Source of the DNA: Azophilus sp965116165
GTDB taxonomy: Bacteria > Pseudomonadota > Gammaproteobacteria > Pseudomonadales > Azotimanducaceae
DNA length: 64,000 nt
Assembly (NCBI GenBank): GCA_965116165.1
Contig: OZ220484.1
Location: forward strand, 2,294,001 to 2,358,000
Direction: 5' to 3'
Position numbers and translations under genes: made by a program. Below are positions 40,766 through 49,214 of the stretch, in pieces. The notes under the pieces were generated by a model. That model did not search any database. It had not been told where the DNA came from and saw only the letters and a program-made list of their open reading frames with translations. How positions within the stretch are numbered: the first letter of the stretch is position 1; each line of letters starts with the position of its first letter.

Positions 40766-42189
40766 AACCATGGAGACTCACGATCCCTTCGGGGGTGAAT
40801 CAGGTTCTACAAGAACACCTTTTTCCTGGCGACAGCGACGAACACGGGGCAGTGATCCTCGCGGGAACCTGCGAGTCCGAGCGGGGTCTCAGGCTTGTTG
40901 CGCGAGAACTGCATTTGGCGAAAGACGGAGTGGACTATGTGCCGGGCAAGCGCGGCTACCGGATGTTGAAGGCCGAGTTCATCCAGGGGTTGGTCCTTCG
41001 AGCACGAGACAAGAGACTGGCGTATCTTGCAATTCACAACCACGGCGGAACCGACTCGGTCGGGTTCTCGGAACCTGACATGGCTTCACACGAAAGGGGC
41101 TATCCGGCTCTGCTCGACATTGTGCGCGGCATGCCGGTAGGTGCGCTGGTCTTTGCGCGTTCGGCAGTTGCCGGTGACCTTTGGCTTCCCGGGTACCGTC
41201 GCGCCCGGCTGAGTCAAGCTACGATCATCGGACATCGACGACAGTTGCTCTTTCCTATGCCAGAGAAGCGATCAGCCGCCGTTGGAATGTACGAGCGACA
41301 AAGCCGTCTCTTCGGCGACGCCGGTCAAGACTTGCTCCGGCGAACCCGCGTAGGAATCATCGGGTTGGGCGGCGCGGGCTCGACTCTAGCCGAACTGCTG
41401 GGGCGGTTGGGGGTCGGTGAGTTCGTTCTGGCGGATCCGGATCGAGCCGAAGAGACCAATCTTCCCCGGCTGATAGGCGGACGAAGGCGCGACGCTATTC
41501 TGCCGACGTGGGTGCCGAGCGCTTTTGCGACACGACTGCGAAGCACGAAAGTTCGGATAGCGGCCCGCAACATACGCCGCGCGAATCCGAAGGCGCGGAT
41601 CAAGGCCTTGGCCCGGAACTTTCTGGACGACGATGTCGCGGTGCGCTTCACGGACTGCGATTTTCTTTTTCTCGCAGCCGACACGATGGGGGCACGTCTT
41701 CTGTTCAACGCAATCGTGCATCAATATGGTGTTCCGGGTATCCAAGTGGGCGCTAAGATCCCTGTAGAGGCGGACGGGACTGTCGGAAACGTGTTTTGTG
41801 TCAGCCGAATGGTCACGCCCGAACAAGGATGCCTGTGGTGCAACGGACTTATCAACGCTGGCAGGTTACAAGACGAGGCGGTATCGGGGACGGCCCGCCG
41901 GGGATACGCCTATGTGGACGACCCGGATGTCGCGGCACCAAGTGTAGTGACCATGAACGCGGTAGCGTGCGCACATGCTGCGGACGATTTCCTGTTCCAC
42001 CTCACCGGACTGAGAGAAGAAAGCGCGGAGACGGGATGGTTCCGATGGAACTCGCGTCATGCGGTGGCGGGCTATGACATGCCGCGACGTGACGCGGACT
42101 GCGCGGAGTGCTCATCATCGGAGTACAGCCGGTTGGGAATGGGCGACAACGCTGCCTTGCCGACAAGGCCTACAGGTCGCCTGAGCTAA
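40744..42189 (+). CDS. JAB-ThiF/E1 fusion: deubiquitinase-type plus ubiquitin-activating-type protein
   Basis: A 481-residue cytoplasmic protein. Residues about 10-165 form a JAB/MPN domain with the JAMM metal set E33, H98, H100, S109 and D112 (HNH then SEPD). Residues about 185-460 form an E1/ThiF Rossmann domain: GLGGAG (207-212), acidic D231, and the adenylation NLPRL motif. Cysteine pairs CLWC (363-366) and CAEC (453-456) should bind zinc. The E1 half would adenylate the beta-grasp protein; the JAB half would cleave it from targets or trim it. It overlaps the E2 gene by 22 nt and converges on the C39-like gene with a 4-nt overlap. Confidence 0.85.
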   Translation: MDKKPAMKPWRLTIPSGVNQVLQEHLFPGDSDEHGAVILAGTCESERGLRLVARELHLAKDGVDYVPGKRGYRMLKAEFIQGLVLRARDKRLAYLAIHNHGGTDSVGFSEPDMASHERGYPALLDIVRGMPVGALVFARSAVAGDLWLPGYRRARLSQATIIGHRRQLLFPMPEKRSAAVGMYERQSRLFGDAGQDLLRRTRVGIIGLGGAGSTLAELLGRLGVGEFVLADPDRAEETNLPRLIGGRRRDAILPTWVPSAFATRLRSTKVRIAARNIRRANPKARIKALARNFLDDDVAVRFTDCDFLFLAADTMGARLLFNAIVHQYGVPGIQVGAKIPVEADGTVGNVFCVSRMVTPEQGCLWCNGLINAGRLQDEAVSGTARRGYAYVDDPDVAAPSVVTMNAVACAHAADDFLFHLTGLREESAETGWFRWNSRHAVAGYDMPRRDADCAECSSSEYSRLGMGDNAALPTRPTGRLS

Positions 42190-43775
42190 CGATAACGGCT
42201 CTTCGCCCGGCACTCGTAAAGGTCGTCGTCTTCGATGATGGATAGGTTCTCCTGCTCCTGCCCTTGGATGTCGATGTCCTTCGTGAAGAGCAGACCAGGT
42301 AGGTGAAGTGCCAGAAGTCCGTCGCCACCCTTGCCCGTGGAGGTCGCATCGATAATGGTGTGTCCGTAAATGCGGCGCATCCCAGCCGAGGAGTAGTTAT
42401 AGGAGTCGATGGTGGCGATCTCGGTGACCCAGGTGAAGTGAGGCAGGTGGAGGGCTAGCAGAGCATCCTTGAGGTCATCGCAGGCGGTGCCATCGGCGAT
42501 ATGCCGACGATACCCGGCAGCCGAAGTCAGATAAGTACGCAGGATGATGTTGTGATTTTCGTACGCGTCTCGCAGTTCTTCCAACAATCGGTCATTCACA
42601 AGCAATCCAAATTCAACCAGTTTCTGCTGGATATACGGCAACATGCTCAAGGTTGAATTGATGCGATCACGAACGGATATTTCAGCAGCAGTTGCCGTTG
42701 AGAAGACCCTGGGCGACATGAGAGCGACCGCGAAAGTTGCATGGCTCGCACTCAACTCGACGGTGCCGGAAGGCGGGGTACGCATGATCGTGTCACCGCG
42801 GAAGGGGTGTGGCGTCGAGGCCGGATCCTTGGCTGGGAGCAACATATAGGGGCCGCCTTGGTCGTCGTGGACGATGTATGCGGCAACATAGTCGATTGCG
42901 GTACTGGTCGGTTGGTCCTGCTTGGCGAACACGCGGCCAATGACCGCGACCGCATGCCCGACTTCGCTCCCGATGATGTTGAGCCCAAGGATGACAGGAA
43001 TTCCCGACTCGACATAGGGCAGGATGGCACCGGCGATGTTCCGGTCGCCAAAACAGAGAGGTTGATACCCCGCCTCGCTGATGGCCCGGAGCATGCGTTC
43101 AGAGGTGAGGAAGTCCGACCCTGCCGGCAATGAGGTGGCCTCATTGCGAGTTGTCGGGGTCGCGAAACGCGTAATGTCCGCGACAGATACCCAGTTATAC
43201 CCGTACCGTGCATGCAAGTGCCGCATGCCGACCCAGATGGAGATTTGGGCGCAAGCGCCAACGCGCGCATCCTGCTGCAGATATGCAGTACCAGTCACCT
43301 TGAAGTCCACGCCGAGCAGGTTCGCCCCGAATTCGGCGCGGCAGGTGACGGTCGACTCCATGTCTTGGTACCCACGGACTTGAGCCAGAAGGACGCTCCT
43401 TCCAATCGGTGCCTTTGGCAAAGGACGAATTACACAGAAACCGCAATAGCTCTTGCGGCCGAATTCTCGCAACTGACGAAGTTGCTCCGTTGACCGAGGT
43501 TGAGCGAGAAGAGACGAAATGTCATCAGAGAAAAAGTGTACGCGCTTGCAATGTCGTGCATACGTTCGGAACGTGCCAGCATAAAAATACTGGTAGTCGG
43601 AGGAGTAATCGCGGTCGATGTAGGGGTCTTCGAGAACGTAGGACTTCACGTCCAAAATACGGAGATGGCGAATGGTGCTCTTAACTCCCTCGGGATGCCC
43701 ATCGCCAAAGGCTTCGGCAAGCTTCTCCCAAGCGTCAACTGTGTCGAGTGACTCGATGGTGTACTTGATCTGCAT
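42186..43775 (-). CDS. C39/papain-like cysteine-peptidase-fold protein of unknown function
   Basis: A 529-residue protein I cannot assign to a named family. The central part has a peptidase C39-like pattern: QQDARVGACAQISIW with Gln167/168 and Cys175, then GHAVAVIGRV with His274, then YIVHDDQGGPY with Asp304/305. The N-terminal 160 residues and C-terminal 200 have no motif I know. No signal peptide is visible, so it is probably cytoplasmic. The gene is AT-richer than its neighbours and faces the JAB-E1 gene (4-nt tail overlap). It may be a deconjugating or target-cleaving protease of the island, or an independent defence gene. Confidence 0.6.
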   Translation of the reverse strand: MQIKYTIESLDTVDAWEKLAEAFGDGHPEGVKSTIRHLRILDVKSYVLEDPYIDRDYSSDYQYFYAGTFRTYARHCKRVHFFSDDISSLLAQPRSTEQLRQLREFGRKSYCGFCVIRPLPKAPIGRSVLLAQVRGYQDMESTVTCRAEFGANLLGVDFKVTGTAYLQQDARVGACAQISIWVGMRHLHARYGYNWVSVADITRFATPTTRNEATSLPAGSDFLTSERMLRAISEAGYQPLCFGDRNIAGAILPYVESGIPVILGLNIIGSEVGHAVAVIGRVFAKQDQPTSTAIDYVAAYIVHDDQGGPYMLLPAKDPASTPHPFRGDTIMRTPPSGTVELSASHATFAVALMSPRVFSTATAAEISVRDRINSTLSMLPYIQQKLVEFGLLVNDRLLEELRDAYENHNIILRTYLTSAAGYRRHIADGTACDDLKDALLALHLPHFTWVTEIATIDSYNYSSAGMRRIYGHTIIDATSTGKGGDGLLALHLPGLLFTKDIDIQGQEQENLSIIEDDDLYECRAKSRYR

Positions 43776-43830
43776 GTGCAGTGTTGAGATTCTGAGCGGG
43801 TGTCATACGAACGCAGCTTGGTCTCCGAAT

Positions 43831-44025
43831 TTATCTCCAAGAGAATTTCTGGGCTTCTTGGGCAGCTTTGATGGTCTCCTCTTCGATTCGATCCATTTCG
43901 TTTAGCGCCTCTTTGCTGATCGTTAGCGATACGCCGACCTCACTCGCGGGGATGCTCTTTCTCTTGGGAAATTGAGCTTCGTCTTCAGATGAAGCTGGGT
44001 CACGAGGACGGTCTTTGTCGGTCAT
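43831..44025 (-). CDS. Small charged protein, 64 residues, of unknown function
   Basis: An uncharacterised protein upstream of and co-directional with the C39-like gene, 55 nt apart. It is rich in Glu, Lys and Asp with a predicted helix (ISKEALNEMDRIEEETIKAAQ) and ends KFSWR. No Cys and no membrane segment. GTGGAGA lies 6-8 nt before ATG. An open frame without a clear start ends on its start codon (ATGA overlap). It may be an inhibitor or substrate of the protease-like protein; that is inference from order. Confidence 0.55.
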   Translation of the reverse strand: MTDKDRPRDPASSEDEAQFPKRKSIPASEVGVSLTISKEALNEMDRIEEETIKAAQEAQKFSWR

Positions 44026-44272
44026 GTTTGTTTCTCCACGTTTGGTGTTCCACTAGGCTCGGAATCAGTCATCGGCATATCCGGGACATATCCTGCCACC
44101 TTCTTAAGGTTGTAATGTCGCGACTTCTTGTTCCACCCGTGTGCGGCATAGTTTGTCGGTGAGGATGATTTCGTGTACTGGCTCAGCCTCCTTGTTCAGT
44201 TGGATGAAACAAGCATGCCTGAACCGGCACCACCCTCCCCGGGCGGCTGGGCCCTGGGAACCCCAACGTAAT

Positions 44273-44758
44273 CTAAAAAGGAATGTCGTCCTCGAAGTCG
44301 TCCTCGTCACTGGATGTGGGCGCATTGGCTGGTGGGGGCGGGGGGCGATTTTCCGCCAGCGAGGGCCTGCCTTGCTGCTCGGCGCCGTACTGTTCAGGGC
44401 CCGGTGGCGGGGCGGCGTCGCCACCGCGACTGTCGAGCATTTCCATCTCCCGCGCAATAACCTCCGTACGGTAGCGCTTCTGCCCGTCCTGCTCCCAACT
44501 CGATGTCTGAAGGCTCCCCTCAATGTAGACCTTGGAGCCTTTCTTTAAGTATTGGTCGGCGATTTCCGCCAAACGGGAAAAGCAGACGACGTTATGCCAT
44601 TCGGTGCGTTCCCGCTGTTCCCCGCTTTGCCGGTCGCGCCAGGAATCGCTGGTCGCGACCCCAAACTTCGTTACAGCGTTGCCCGCTTGAGAGTAGCGGG
44701 TTTCCGGGTCTCGCCCGAGGTTGCCAACCAAAATGACCTTGTTGATTCCGCGTGCCAC
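44273..44758 (-). CDS. ssb: Single-stranded DNA-binding protein
   Basis: SSB coats single-stranded DNA and recruits partners through its C-terminal tip. The 161 residues have the OB fold (MARGINKVILVGNLGRDPETRY, WRDRQSGEQRERTEWHNVVCF), a Pro-rich linker and the acidic tip DEDDFEDDIPF. GTG 44758 is preferred because it gives MARGINKVIL and has GGAAAGG 3-9 nt upstream; a TTG four codons earlier is possible. It stands beside the accessory island and faces away from nadD. Confidence 0.95.
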   Translation of the reverse strand: MARGINKVILVGNLGRDPETRYSQAGNAVTKFGVATSDSWRDRQSGEQRERTEWHNVVCFSRLAEIADQYLKKGSKVYIEGSLQTSSWEQDGQKRYRTEVIAREMEMLDSRGGDAAPPPGPEQYGAEQQGRPSLAENRPPPPPANAPTSSDEDDFEDDIPF

Positions 44759-44901
44759 CAGCCTTTCCAAGAATATTCTCGTTACGGTTCAGTTTAGCCG
44801 ATCAAAATGCGGTTTGATACGGTGGGTGCCCGGGATTCGCGTACGAAATTTCCGCCAACTGTCGTGGGATATTGCCCAGTCTTCCGCCACCACCGATGCG
44901 A

Positions 44902-44907
44902 TATAAT
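44902..44907 (+). promoter_or_regulatory. Candidate -10 element for nadD
   Basis: TATAAT at 44902-44907 lies 70 nt before the nadD start. The -35 region is poor. The ssb-nadD gap holds no gene. Confidence 0.35.
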
Positions 44908-44976
44908 TCCCCATTTTTTCACCCTCGCCACGTTCATTCATGAATGGGTCGGGTTAGATAAGGAGGCTGGGCTGCG

Positions 44977-45594
44977 TTGATTTGTCTGTTGGGCGGAACC
45001 TTCGACCCCGTGCACAATGGCCATGTGCACGCGGCCCAAACCGTGGCCGCCCATCTTGACTGCCCTGTGCGCATGGTGCTTGCCGCCCGGCCACCGCACC
45101 GCCCACCGCCGGTCGCCTCCGTGGAGGATCGCTGGGCCATGTTGAGCGCGGCCTGCGCAATGCGGCCGGAATTGATCGCCGACGACATGGAAGTCCACCG
45201 TCCACGACCGAGCTATACGGTGGATACCCTGCGGCGGGTTCGTCTGCAATTCCCCAATGAGCCGATATTCTGGGCGATTGGCGTCGATGCGTTCCGCGAC
45301 ATCCGCTCCTGGCATCGATGGCGGTGCGTATTCGCGCTTGCCCATCTGTTGTTGCTCGACCGCCCCGGCAGCGACTTGGACGAACCGTCGCGAACACTGT
45401 ACAAAAGCCGCAGGTTCGATGTGACGGCATCCGCTCCCCGGGGCGGCATCCTAAAAATCGCGGGCGCCATGCTGAATGTTTCGGCGACGGCGGTGCGGGC
45501 GGCGCTTGCGGCGGGTCGGCCCGTTGCGGATTTGCTCCCGGATGGGGTTGCAGCCTATATTAGGCACCACGAACTCTATGCGACGGAACCTTAG
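44977..45594 (+). CDS. nadD: Nicotinate-nucleotide adenylyltransferase
   Basis: NadD makes deamido-NAD from nicotinate mononucleotide in NAD synthesis. The 205 residues contain the nucleotidyltransferase motif GGTFDPVHNGH and the C-terminal SATAVRAAL motif in place of the usual ISSTxIR. The start is TTG 44977 with AGGAGG 10 nt upstream. It overlaps rsfS by 17 nt. Confidence 0.95.
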   Translation: MICLLGGTFDPVHNGHVHAAQTVAAHLDCPVRMVLAARPPHRPPPVASVEDRWAMLSAACAMRPELIADDMEVHRPRPSYTVDTLRRVRLQFPNEPIFWAIGVDAFRDIRSWHRWRCVFALAHLLLLDRPGSDLDEPSRTLYKSRRFDVTASAPRGGILKIAGAMLNVSATAVRAALAAGRPVADLLPDGVAAYIRHHELYATEP

Positions 45595-45991
45595 CCAACT
45601 GCCGGACCAACTGCCAACCCAAAGCGTCGGCTCCCGCGCGGACGAATCCCTATCGCCCGAAGATCTGTGCGACTTGGTTGTGCGGACATTGGAGAACCGC
45701 AAGGGGCGCGACATCCTCGTCCTGGATGTGAGCGGCATGACGGACATCGCCGATCGCATGGTTTTTGCCAGCGGTACCTCCAATCGTCATGTCAAAGCCC
45801 TTTTCGAGCAGGTGATCGAGGCGGCCAAACAACGTCGGCAGGCGATATTGGGGGTGGAAGGCCGCGAAACCTGCGAATGGGTCTTGCTCGATCTCGGTGA
45901 TGTGATGGTGCATGTTATGCAGGTCGCCACCCGGGAATTTTACGATCTAGAGCGGCTGTGGCGACCCCTGGCCGCCGACTCCACCGGCTGA
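45578..45991 (+). CDS. rsfS: Ribosomal silencing factor RsfS
   Basis: RsfS binds L14 and prevents subunit joining when nutrients are short. The 137 residues contain KGRDILVLDVSGMTDIADRM and the WVLLDLGDVMVHVMQVATREFYDLE segment of the family. ATG 45578 overlaps nadD; a longer in-frame start has no support. The usual next gene, rlmH, is not present: a 99-bp repeat and mrdA follow. Confidence 0.94.
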   Translation: MRRNLSQLPDQLPTQSVGSRADESLSPEDLCDLVVRTLENRKGRDILVLDVSGMTDIADRMVFASGTSNRHVKALFEQVIEAAKQRRQAILGVEGRETCEWVLLDLGDVMVHVMQVATREFYDLERLWRPLAADSTG

Positions 45992-46024
45992 CCAACCGGC
46001 CTTCTTGATCGCGGAAGAGGTTCG

Positions 46025-46123
46025 GGAACCTCTGATTAATCCTGTAGCAGCGGCATCCTATTTAATAAAATCAATAGCATACGAGTATATCAATGCTGCT
46101 CTATCGAATTGATCAGAGTTTTC
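46025..46123 (+). mobile_element. 99-bp repeat element 1, copy A
   Basis: Starts GGAACCTCTGATTAAT and ends TCAGAGTTTTC, the most degenerate end of the five copies. Flanking 4-mers are TTCG and TTAG. It fills most of the gap between rsfS and mrdA. All five copies are 99 bp. Confidence 0.8.
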
Positions 46124-46190
46124 TTAGGGTATGGCCGGTTTCCCGCCGATAGCCGGTATTCATCGGTTGGGACAACAATCCGTTAATCCC

Positions 46191-48077
46191 ATGGCATCGG
46201 CGTTGCGAATCAGAGACAGGGGCGAGGAGCAAAGAGCGTTCGTCATCCGGGCGCTGGTGCTGTTCGGGATTACAGTTTTTTTGGCGCTGGTGTTGGTGTT
46301 GCGCATGGCCCATCTGCAAATCTGGCAACACGATGTTTACCGAACACGCTCCGACGAGAATCGCATCGCCCTGCAGCCGATCGCGCCGGCCCGCGGCATC
46401 ATCTACGACCGCAACGGCATTCCCCTGGCCGAGAACCGGATGGCGTTCAGTCTGGGATTGGTTCGTGAACACATCGGCGATCTCGACCAATTCATTGCGG
46501 AGCTGTCCGAGGTCGTGGCACTCGACATCCGGGATATTGATCGATTCAAGGAACGGCTGGCAAGGCGGCACCGGCCGTTTGAGGCGGTCCCGATCAAACT
46601 GTCGTTGACGGATGAGGAGATGGCGGCGCTGGCGGTCAATCGACATCGGTTTGTCGGCGCGGAATTGGAGGCGCGATCGGCCCGGCACTATCCGCTCGGC
46701 AATTTGCTGGCCCATGCGGTCGGTTCGGTGCGCCGCATCAGCGAGGCGGACTTGGAGCATTTGGATCCGGTTCGCTATAGCGCAACCCGTTACGTGGGGC
46801 GGCGCGGCGTCGAGCGCTTTTATGAAAGCTCGCTGCACGGCGACATCGGTACCCGTCGGGTTGAAATGGACGCCCATGGACGCATTCGCCGGGTGCTCGA
46901 TACCAATCCACCCCGGGCCGGTCGCAACATCCGGCTGCATTTGGATGTTCGGCTTCAGGCCGCCGCCGCCGCCGCGCTATCGACGAGCCGCGGCGCCATC
47001 GTTGCGCTCGACCCGCGCTCCGGCGGTATCCTGGCAATGGTGAGCAAACCCAGCTACGACCCCAACCAGTTCGTAGCCGGTATCGATGGCGAACAATACC
47101 GAGCATGGCTCAATTCTCGCGACAAGCCCTTGTTCAACCGGGCGATTAACGGGCAATACCCGCCGGGATCCACATTCAAGCTGGTGGTCGCGCTTGCCGC
47201 CCTCGCCAATGGTGTCGTCGATTGGGAGGAGGAAATCCTTGACCGGGGTTCATTCCGCCTGCCCGGCGGACGAAGGCTTTATCGCGACTGGAGTTGGAGG
47301 AAGAACAATGCCGGTGGCCAGGGGATTGTCCGCCTCAACCGTGCCATCTACCGCTCGTCCAACGTTTTTTTCTACCATATGGGGACACGCCTGCCCATTG
47401 ATCAGTTGGCGGGGTTCGCGCGCCGCATGGGATATGGGCAAGTCACCTCTTTGGATGTGGCGGGTGCGAGTGCCGGCCTTGTCCCGGATCCGGTGTGGAA
47501 GCGGGGTGCCAAGGGGGAGCCCTGGTATCCGGGCGACAATCTCAACCTAAGCATAGGTCAGGGCGATTTGCTCGTTACACCATTGCAAGTGGCCACGGCG
47601 GTTGCCGTGATTGCCAATCGAGGCCGGTGGGTGCGGCCCCGTATGTTGCTCTCGAGCGACGGTCCGCTCACCGAGGTGGATCCGCCGCCGCCCATGCCCG
47701 ATGTCGCATCGCCAGGGCCGGGAGATTGGGAAAACCTGGTGGATGCGATGGAGGAAGTGGTGCACCGCGGCAATATGGGTTTTCGGCAGAACGGAACCGC
47801 CTGGGCATATATCGGGCGGGGCATCGGCTATCGCATGGCGGGCAAATCCGGCACCGTCCAGGTCACGGAGATTCCCCAGGGCGAGGAGTACGATGAATCG
47901 CTGCTCGACGAATACACCCGCAAACACGCTTGGTTCGCCGCGTTCGCCCCGGTGGACAATCCGGCTATTGTCGTCAGTGTGCTGGTCGAAAATGGTGGCG
48001 GCGGCAGCTCTGTTGCCGCGCCCTTGGTCAGACAGGTGATGGACGCCTACCTGTTGCCGCAGTTGGCCGCGCAATGA
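46191..48077 (+). CDS. mrdA: Peptidoglycan D,D-transpeptidase MrdA (PBP2)
   Basis: PBP2 cross-links peptidoglycan during elongation with RodA. The 628 residues have an N-terminal membrane anchor, the PIAPARGIIYDRNGIPLAENR dimerisation motif, the catalytic STFK (PPGSTFKLV), SSN (YRSSNVFFYH) and KSGT (AGKSGTVQ). ATG 46191 gives MASALRIRDRGEEQRAF, aligned with the E. coli start; ATG 46131 would add 20 unrelated residues. It overlaps rodA by 4 nt. Confidence 0.96.
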   Translation: MASALRIRDRGEEQRAFVIRALVLFGITVFLALVLVLRMAHLQIWQHDVYRTRSDENRIALQPIAPARGIIYDRNGIPLAENRMAFSLGLVREHIGDLDQFIAELSEVVALDIRDIDRFKERLARRHRPFEAVPIKLSLTDEEMAALAVNRHRFVGAELEARSARHYPLGNLLAHAVGSVRRISEADLEHLDPVRYSATRYVGRRGVERFYESSLHGDIGTRRVEMDAHGRIRRVLDTNPPRAGRNIRLHLDVRLQAAAAAALSTSRGAIVALDPRSGGILAMVSKPSYDPNQFVAGIDGEQYRAWLNSRDKPLFNRAINGQYPPGSTFKLVVALAALANGVVDWEEEILDRGSFRLPGGRRLYRDWSWRKNNAGGQGIVRLNRAIYRSSNVFFYHMGTRLPIDQLAGFARRMGYGQVTSLDVAGASAGLVPDPVWKRGAKGEPWYPGDNLNLSIGQGDLLVTPLQVATAVAVIANRGRWVRPRMLLSSDGPLTEVDPPPPMPDVASPGPGDWENLVDAMEEVVHRGNMGFRQNGTAWAYIGRGIGYRMAGKSGTVQVTEIPQGEEYDESLLDEYTRKHAWFAAFAPVDNPAIVVSVLVENGGGGSSVAAPLVRQVMDAYLLPQLAAQ

Positions 48078-49195
48078 TCCGACAGGCACTCGCCGGCTTC
48101 ACGCCCCATTCCTGGCGCATGGCTTTTGCTCGGCTCAGGGGTGTCGATCCCATATTGGGCTATCTCTTGGCGTTGGTCGTTTTGTTCGGTTTGGTGGTGC
48201 TTTATAGCGCCCTTGAGGGTGACATCCGATCGCTGCGCGCCCAGTTTTTGAGAGTGCTGCTCGGTGTGCTTACCTTGATTGTCGCCGCCCAGCTTCCACC
48301 GGCATTTTATTTGCGTTGGGCACCCTGGCTGTATTTGGTCGTGTTGGTTTTGTTGTTCCTGGTTTTCGTCGGTGGCGTCACGGTCAAGGGCGCGGTGCGC
48401 TGGCTGGAAATCCCGGGATTGGCCCGTTTTCAGCCCTCCGAACTCTCCAAGCTCGCCGTGTCGATGATGGTTGCCTGGTACTTCCATGAACGCCCACCGC
48501 CGCCGTCGTTGTGGGATGTCGCAATGGTATTGGTGCTCATCGCCCTGCCGGCCGCCTGCGTTTTGCTGCAGCCGGATTTGGGCACGGCTGTTCTGGTTGT
48601 CGCCTCCGGGCTATTTGTTGTCCTGCTCGCGGGCATACGCTGGCGCTGGGTTGGGCTTGCCGCGCTGATCGGGGCTGCTCTGGCGCCCGTGATGTGGTAC
48701 GGTTTGAAGGAGTACCAGCGCCAACGAATCATCACCTTGTTCGATCCCGAGAGCGACCCCCTGGGGGCCAGCTGGAGCATTATTCAGTCCAATACCGCAA
48801 TCGGCTCGGGCGGAATTTTCGGCAAGGGTTTGGGCCTTGGCACCCAGAGCCAACTGGAATTCCTGCCCGAGAGCCATACCGATTTCGTCATTGCGGTGGT
48901 TGGCGAGGAGTTGGGTTTCCTGGGGGTTGTCGGCTTGTTGGCACTCTATATGGCGATCATCGGGCGAACCCTGTTCATAGCGGCGCAGTCCAGCCACAGG
49001 TTCTCGAAGCTGCTGGCCGGTGCGCTGGCCTGCGTTTTTTTCGTTACCCTATTCATCAACATCGCCATGGTGTCGGGGTTGTTGCCGGTGGTCGGCATTC
49101 CGCTGCCCCTGGTCAGTTACGGCGGCACGTCGATCATTACGACGCTTGCCGGATTCGGGATCATCATGTCCATTCAAAACCATAAGTCCTGGTGA
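48074..49195 (+). CDS. rodA: Rod-shape SEDS glycosyltransferase RodA
   Basis: RodA polymerises glycan strands from lipid II in the elongasome. The 373 residues contain about ten hydrophobic segments, the FQPSELSKLAVSMMVAW motif, QPDLGTAVLV and the SEDS loop ending LEFLPESHTDFVIAVVGEE. The ATGA overlap with mrdA suggests coupling. An earlier in-frame start overlaps mrdA extensively and is rejected. Confidence 0.96.
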   Translation: MIRQALAGFTPHSWRMAFARLRGVDPILGYLLALVVLFGLVVLYSALEGDIRSLRAQFLRVLLGVLTLIVAAQLPPAFYLRWAPWLYLVVLVLLFLVFVGGVTVKGAVRWLEIPGLARFQPSELSKLAVSMMVAWYFHERPPPPSLWDVAMVLVLIALPAACVLLQPDLGTAVLVVASGLFVVLLAGIRWRWVGLAALIGAALAPVMWYGLKEYQRQRIITLFDPESDPLGASWSIIQSNTAIGSGGIFGKGLGLGTQSQLEFLPESHTDFVIAVVGEELGFLGVVGLLALYMAIIGRTLFIAAQSSHRFSKLLAGALACVFFVTLFINIAMVSGLLPVVGIPLPLVSYGGTSIITTLAGFGIIMSIQNHKSW

Positions 49196-49214
49196 TGGAG
49201 AGAGGCGAGCAACA

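Noticed and set aside
41338..41460. Reading the JAB-E1 fusion as plain MoeB
   Set aside because: A complete JAMM motif in the first 165 residues and the operon with a beta-grasp and E2-like gene point to ubiquitin-like chemistry; a normal moeB-type gene is present at 53358-54122.
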